A DNA stretch of 9,646 nucleotides, taken from Pseudobacter sp051955275 (GTDB lineage Bacteria > Bacteroidota > Bacteroidia > Chitinophagales > Chitinophagaceae). The translations under genes and the position numbers were made by a program. Below are positions 8,401 through 9,646 of the stretch, in pieces. Where the stretch lies: positions 1-9,646 of the forward strand of contig NZ_JBQCGW010000129.1 in assembly GCF_051955275.1 (NCBI RefSeq). Reading direction: 5' to 3'. Under the pieces are notes generated by a model. That model saw only the letters and a list, made by a program, of their open reading frames with translations. It ran no database searches and was not told the origin of the DNA. Numbering within the stretch: the first letter of the stretch is position 1; every line of letters starts with the position of its first letter.

Positions 8401-8738
8401 CCGAGGGCGGTCACCACAACTTCATTCATGCCTGTTGCATCTGTTTCCAGTTCAGCAAGTACCTGGCTGCCTGTAACAGTGATCTCCTTTGTTTTAATGC
8501 TGATGCCACTGAACACAAGCACATCGCCTTGTTTGGCATTGATGGCAAAAATGCCACCGGCGTTAGTGCTGGTTCCGCTGGAACTTCCTTTCACAGAAAC
8601 ACTGATGCCGGAAAGAGGTTGCTGGCCGGCCGTTGCCACTACCTTTCCGGAGATCAGTTGCTGTGCGAAAGACAAAATGGGAAATAGTATCAGTGATAAT
8701 ACCGTAAGGCATTTCCCTGAGAATAAGGGCTTGCGCAT
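5484..8738 (-). CDS. SusC/RagA-like TonB-dependent outer-membrane transporter
   Basis: A 1084-residue TonB-linked beta-barrel protein that imports large or scarce molecules across the outer membrane with energy from TonB. The order is: signal peptide (1-25, cleavage after FA), carboxypeptidase-regulatory-like domain (about 28-98, starting ISGKVV and with GDVLVFSGI), the SusC signature NEVVVTALG (105-113), plug domain with INFRGEGAILFVVDG and DIESYTFLKGQAASALYG, then a 22-strand-type barrel ending in aromatic Phe after FGFNLNL. There is no N-terminal STN domain, so control through an anti-sigma/ECF pair is not expected. The plug loop before the VDG motif is short compared with many SusC proteins (GEGAIL instead of a longer linker). 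The substrate cannot be read from sequence; the downstream genes point to a phosphonate-bearing compound. The ATG at 8738 is fixed by the signal peptide. An XRE/cupin regulator lies upstream in the same direction. Confidence 0.97.
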   Translation of the reverse strand: MRKPLFSGKCLTVLSLILFPILSFAQQLISGKVVATAGQQPLSGISVSVKGSSSGTSTNAGGIFAINAKQGDVLVFSGISIKTKEITVTGSQVLAELETDATGMNEVVVTALGVRKETKRLTYAIQDVKTSELNKAREPNAVNSLKGKVAGLTVNIGSELLRQPGINFRGEGAILFVVDGIPITTDTWNISPDDIESYTFLKGQAASALYGSLARNGAIVINTRKGTKDKRGFAIEFNSSTMFDKGFLALPKYQDDYGPGSKGKYAFGDGRGGGLNDNDYDVWGPKFEGQLIPQYDGAYDPAKTYETKFADGTIFKGNIAPTPWTARGKDNLKEFLQTGILSTNHISIASRGDKYDLRFGLGHNFQRSIIPNMSVNTTNFNFNAGYQFTDKIKLSANINYSRQYSPNFPDVDYGPNSLIYNVIIWAGADWSMKDMRNYWQPGKEGIQQKYAEYQRYNNPWFVVYEWLRPHYKNDVYGYVTLNWKFAKDFELMYRPSISTYNVFRQEKMPVSAGAYDRDERLGDYREDNRNFFEANNEVQVRYSNEFMNKFFNLDAFAGANIRTARYNGSIATTDYLSVPGLYTLANTLRPARSASIALENLMLSTFYSLDLGVGNFLNLHSTGRLDKVSTLRKDENTYFYPSVGVSTTVSDYTQMPSAVSFLKFRGSYAEGRNAGIYANIGQPAIGFGTGQSYGQEYKTPINMGTYDLLYNGYQIQNGNYNNAPGVSYANGLLDPNLQADNKKTLELGMDIRFMKNRLNLDVTWFNSKSELLSNRNDIISPTSGYEFIKTNYGSYRNRGWEITLSGSPVQNKNFNWNVNVNWSTFVRTWIKHPTPDQWSKDGDRVDLYYGEGFIRTPDGQLVHGSDGLLMRFRDAGQGDAKRIFGHADPDWTWGVNNSFSYKSFRFSFQFDGVVGGVLHDYVRQKTLQGGRHIETSTGLWGQHRPDDVKGGSLVAPGITLVGAIQLDPVTGEITNMKDLQQKANTTATTVQNYSSRYANIAELNIISKTFAKLREITFTYTLPQNMLGKSFIKKAEVSLVGRNLALFFPSKYKDVDPDQFTQSSGSDLQTPSTRRFGFNLNLTF

Positions 8739-8813
8739 AAACAGGTTTTTTGTTGGAAGTGCTGAGTTAAATTAATTGCGGAACGAAAGTAGAAGCAGGA
8801 TGTAACCGGAAGA

Positions 8814-8878
8814 TTAAAGGAGCTTTAACTAAATATTAAGTTTAGTATTTATAAACAATAATTCAATCTTACTAAACT
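8814..8878. repeat. Cluster of AT-rich inverted repeats, candidate operator
   Basis: Three inverted repeats overlap or adjoin here: TTAAAG-GAG-CTTTAA (8814-8828), ACTAAA-TATTAAG-TTTAGT (8828-8846), and AGTTTAGTA (8839-8847) with its exact reverse complement TACTAAACT (8870-8878) 22 bp further on. The shared core TTTAGT/ACTAAA recurs. Such dyads are what a dimeric XRE regulator would bind, and they lie 76 to 140 bp before the SusC start. Binding is inferred. Confidence 0.4.
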
Positions 8879-8914
8879 AAAAGATCTGGTGATTTATGAA
8901 TAAGAGGTGTCATG

Positions 8915-8930
8915 CATCGCAGCGGCGATG
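8915..8930. other. GC-rich hairpin in the SusC leader
   Basis: CATCGC (8915-8920) and GCGATG (8925-8930) form a perfect 6-bp stem around a 4-nt loop. It stands out in an otherwise AT-rich leader. No T-run follows on either strand, so it is not an intrinsic terminator. AGGTGT (8905-8910) and ACACCT (8963-8968) flank it and could pair outside it. Function unknown. Confidence 0.35.
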
Positions 8931-8994
8931 GCTTACGGACAACAAAAGGTAGGATATTAAACACACCTGCATTTTAAGGCGCAGTTAAGTATTT

Positions 8995-9021
8995 GTAAAC
9001 AAAACTATACTATTAGTAAAC
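8995..9021. repeat. Two GTAAAC repeats with a TACTA-T-TAGTA palindrome
   Basis: GTAAAC occurs at 8995-9000 and again at 9016-9021, exactly 21 bp apart, which is two turns of the helix. Between and overlapping them is the perfect palindrome TACTATTAGTA (9008-9018). The best match to a -7 promoter box (9007-9000) lies inside this block, so a protein bound here would overlap the promoter. A second candidate operator, by inference only. Confidence 0.35.
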
Positions 9022-9073
9022 GGTTGATAAGTCGGGAGTGGCAGTAGATTAAGCGGAGATTGGCACAGCGAGA

Positions 9074-9643
9074 TTAAAACAAATACACAATCAGGATACT
9101 GGCCTCTCCCGGGCCGATATTTTTTACCCGGTGCCTGGCCCTTCCGTCGAAGAAGAGGGTATCACCTGCTTCCAGTGTGAACTTCTCCTTTTCTATCTGG
9201 TATTCTATCTTTCCTTTTAATATATGCTTGCATTCAAAAGCATCAGTGGTGATCAGTTGTTTCCGGCCTGCCCCCTTCTTGAGATCCAGCACTGCCACGT
9301 CAATGGCCTGCGTTACCAGGCTTTTGGTAAGAATGCGCTTGTAGGTGAATCCGCGCACCGGCTCTTTCTCAAAAGGCTTTTCCTCCCCCTTCCTGATGAT
9401 GAGCACATGACCATTGGTGAAATGCACATGCATGTCTTCAAAGAAGGTCTTCAGGTCTTCATTCAGGGCCTCTATAATATTGAATAATACAGGCAATGAA
9501 GGAACAGTTCTGTTATTCTCGATCTGTGAGATCAGGCCCTTGGTAACTCCGGCCTTATTGGCCAGGGCTTCAGTGGTTATCTTCTTCTGGGTGCGTTTCG
9601 ATTTGATCTTCTCCCCGATCAGCAAGATTAGGTCTTCATTCAT
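9074..9643 (-). CDS. XRE-family transcriptional regulator with C-terminal cupin domain
   Basis: A 189-residue DNA-binding protein, the normal length for the HTH-plus-cupin group. An HTH_3 domain covers about residues 8-65, with the helix-turn-helix around TEALANKAGVTKGLISQIEN (24-43). A cupin_2 barrel covers about 114-188, with LKGKIEYQIEKEKFTLEAGD and the strand FFDGRARHRVKN. In this group the cupin binds a small ligand and alters DNA binding; members often control the neighbouring catabolic genes. Here it sits directly before SusC in the same direction, so it probably senses a pathway compound and controls the SusCD and enzyme genes, perhaps through the inverted repeats in the leader. The ATG at 9643 gives the standard N-terminus; its own promoter lies outside the window. 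Whether it activates or represses cannot be told. Confidence 0.92.
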   Translation of the reverse strand: MNEDLILLIGEKIKSKRTQKKITTEALANKAGVTKGLISQIENNRTVPSLPVLFNIIEALNEDLKTFFEDMHVHFTNGHVLIIRKGEEKPFEKEPVRGFTYKRILTKSLVTQAIDVAVLDLKKGAGRKQLITTDAFECKHILKGKIEYQIEKEKFTLEAGDTLFFDGRARHRVKNIGPGEASILIVYLF

Positions 9644-9646
9644 AAA

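Larger units (their letters stand above)
8739..9073 (-). promoter_or_regulatory. Leader/control region upstream of SusC
   Basis: This 335-bp stretch has no plausible gene. It is much richer in A and T than its surroundings, especially 8814-8880. I see no terminator after the regulator, so the regulator transcript may run into SusC. One match to the Bacteroidota -7 box (TAnnTTTG) is present on the minus strand at 9007-9000 (TAGTTTTG), but no convincing -33 box accompanies it; a weaker match TACTTTCG lies at 8791-8784. Several inverted repeats, listed separately, make it the likely operator region for the neighbouring XRE regulator. Confidence 0.5.

Noticed and set aside
8739..9073. Known riboswitch or small RNA in the SusC leader
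   Set aside because: I could not match the leader to any riboswitch core I know; only a short hairpin and AT-rich dyads are visible.
1..9646. CRISPR array, tRNA, insertion sequence or attachment site
   Set aside because: No regularly spaced repeat series, no cloverleaf, no transposase and no terminal inverted repeats were seen on reading both strands.

Overview
The window looks like a piece of a Bacteroidota chromosome, most probably from a Chitinophaga-like member of the Chitinophagaceae. The reasons are a SusC/SusD outer-membrane pair, a DUF5690-type transporter, a lipoprotein signal typical of SusD, AT-rich intergenic DNA and weak Shine-Dalgarno signals. The genus is an inference. All seven complete genes lie on the minus strand, so the locus reads from high to low coordinates, and no RNA gene, insertion sequence or CRISPR array was seen.

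Layout in reading direction: (1) 9643-9074, an XRE/cupin transcriptional regulator. (2) 9073-8739, a 335-bp AT-rich leader with a cluster of inverted repeats and one GC-rich hairpin, holding the likely control region of the next genes. (3) 8738-5484, a SusC-like TonB-dependent transporter, then 18 bp later a SusD-like surface lipoprotein (5465-3885). (4) 3884-3680, an intergenic stretch with a strong intrinsic terminator. (5) Four tightly packed genes (gaps of 6, 24 and 4 bp): a secreted alkaline-phosphatase-superfamily hydrolase, a PhnZ-like HD-domain oxygenase, a PhnX-like HAD phosphonatase and an MFS transporter of the DUF5690 type. A possible ATG 3 bp beyond the last stop suggests that at least one more gene follows beyond the window.

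How they may work together: the two central enzymes keep the catalytic residues of two unrelated C-P bond-breaking families. The HD protein has the ligands and lid Tyr/Glu of PhnZ. The HAD protein has the DxAGT nucleophile motif, the Schiff-base lysine (K53) and the arginine that mark phosphonatases. Next to them is a transporter whose first and seventh membrane segments carry basic residues placed like the phosphate-binding arginines of GlpT. The simplest reading is a phosphonate-scavenging version of a polysaccharide-utilisation locus. SusCD would bring a phosphonate-bearing molecule across the outer membrane, the periplasmic hydrolase would release the small phosphonate from an ester, the MFS protein would carry it inward, and the HD and HAD enzymes would free phosphate. 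The family assignments are well supported; the chosen substrate and the step order are inference. No PhnW transaminase, PhnY dioxygenase, C-P lyase or glycosidase is present in the window.
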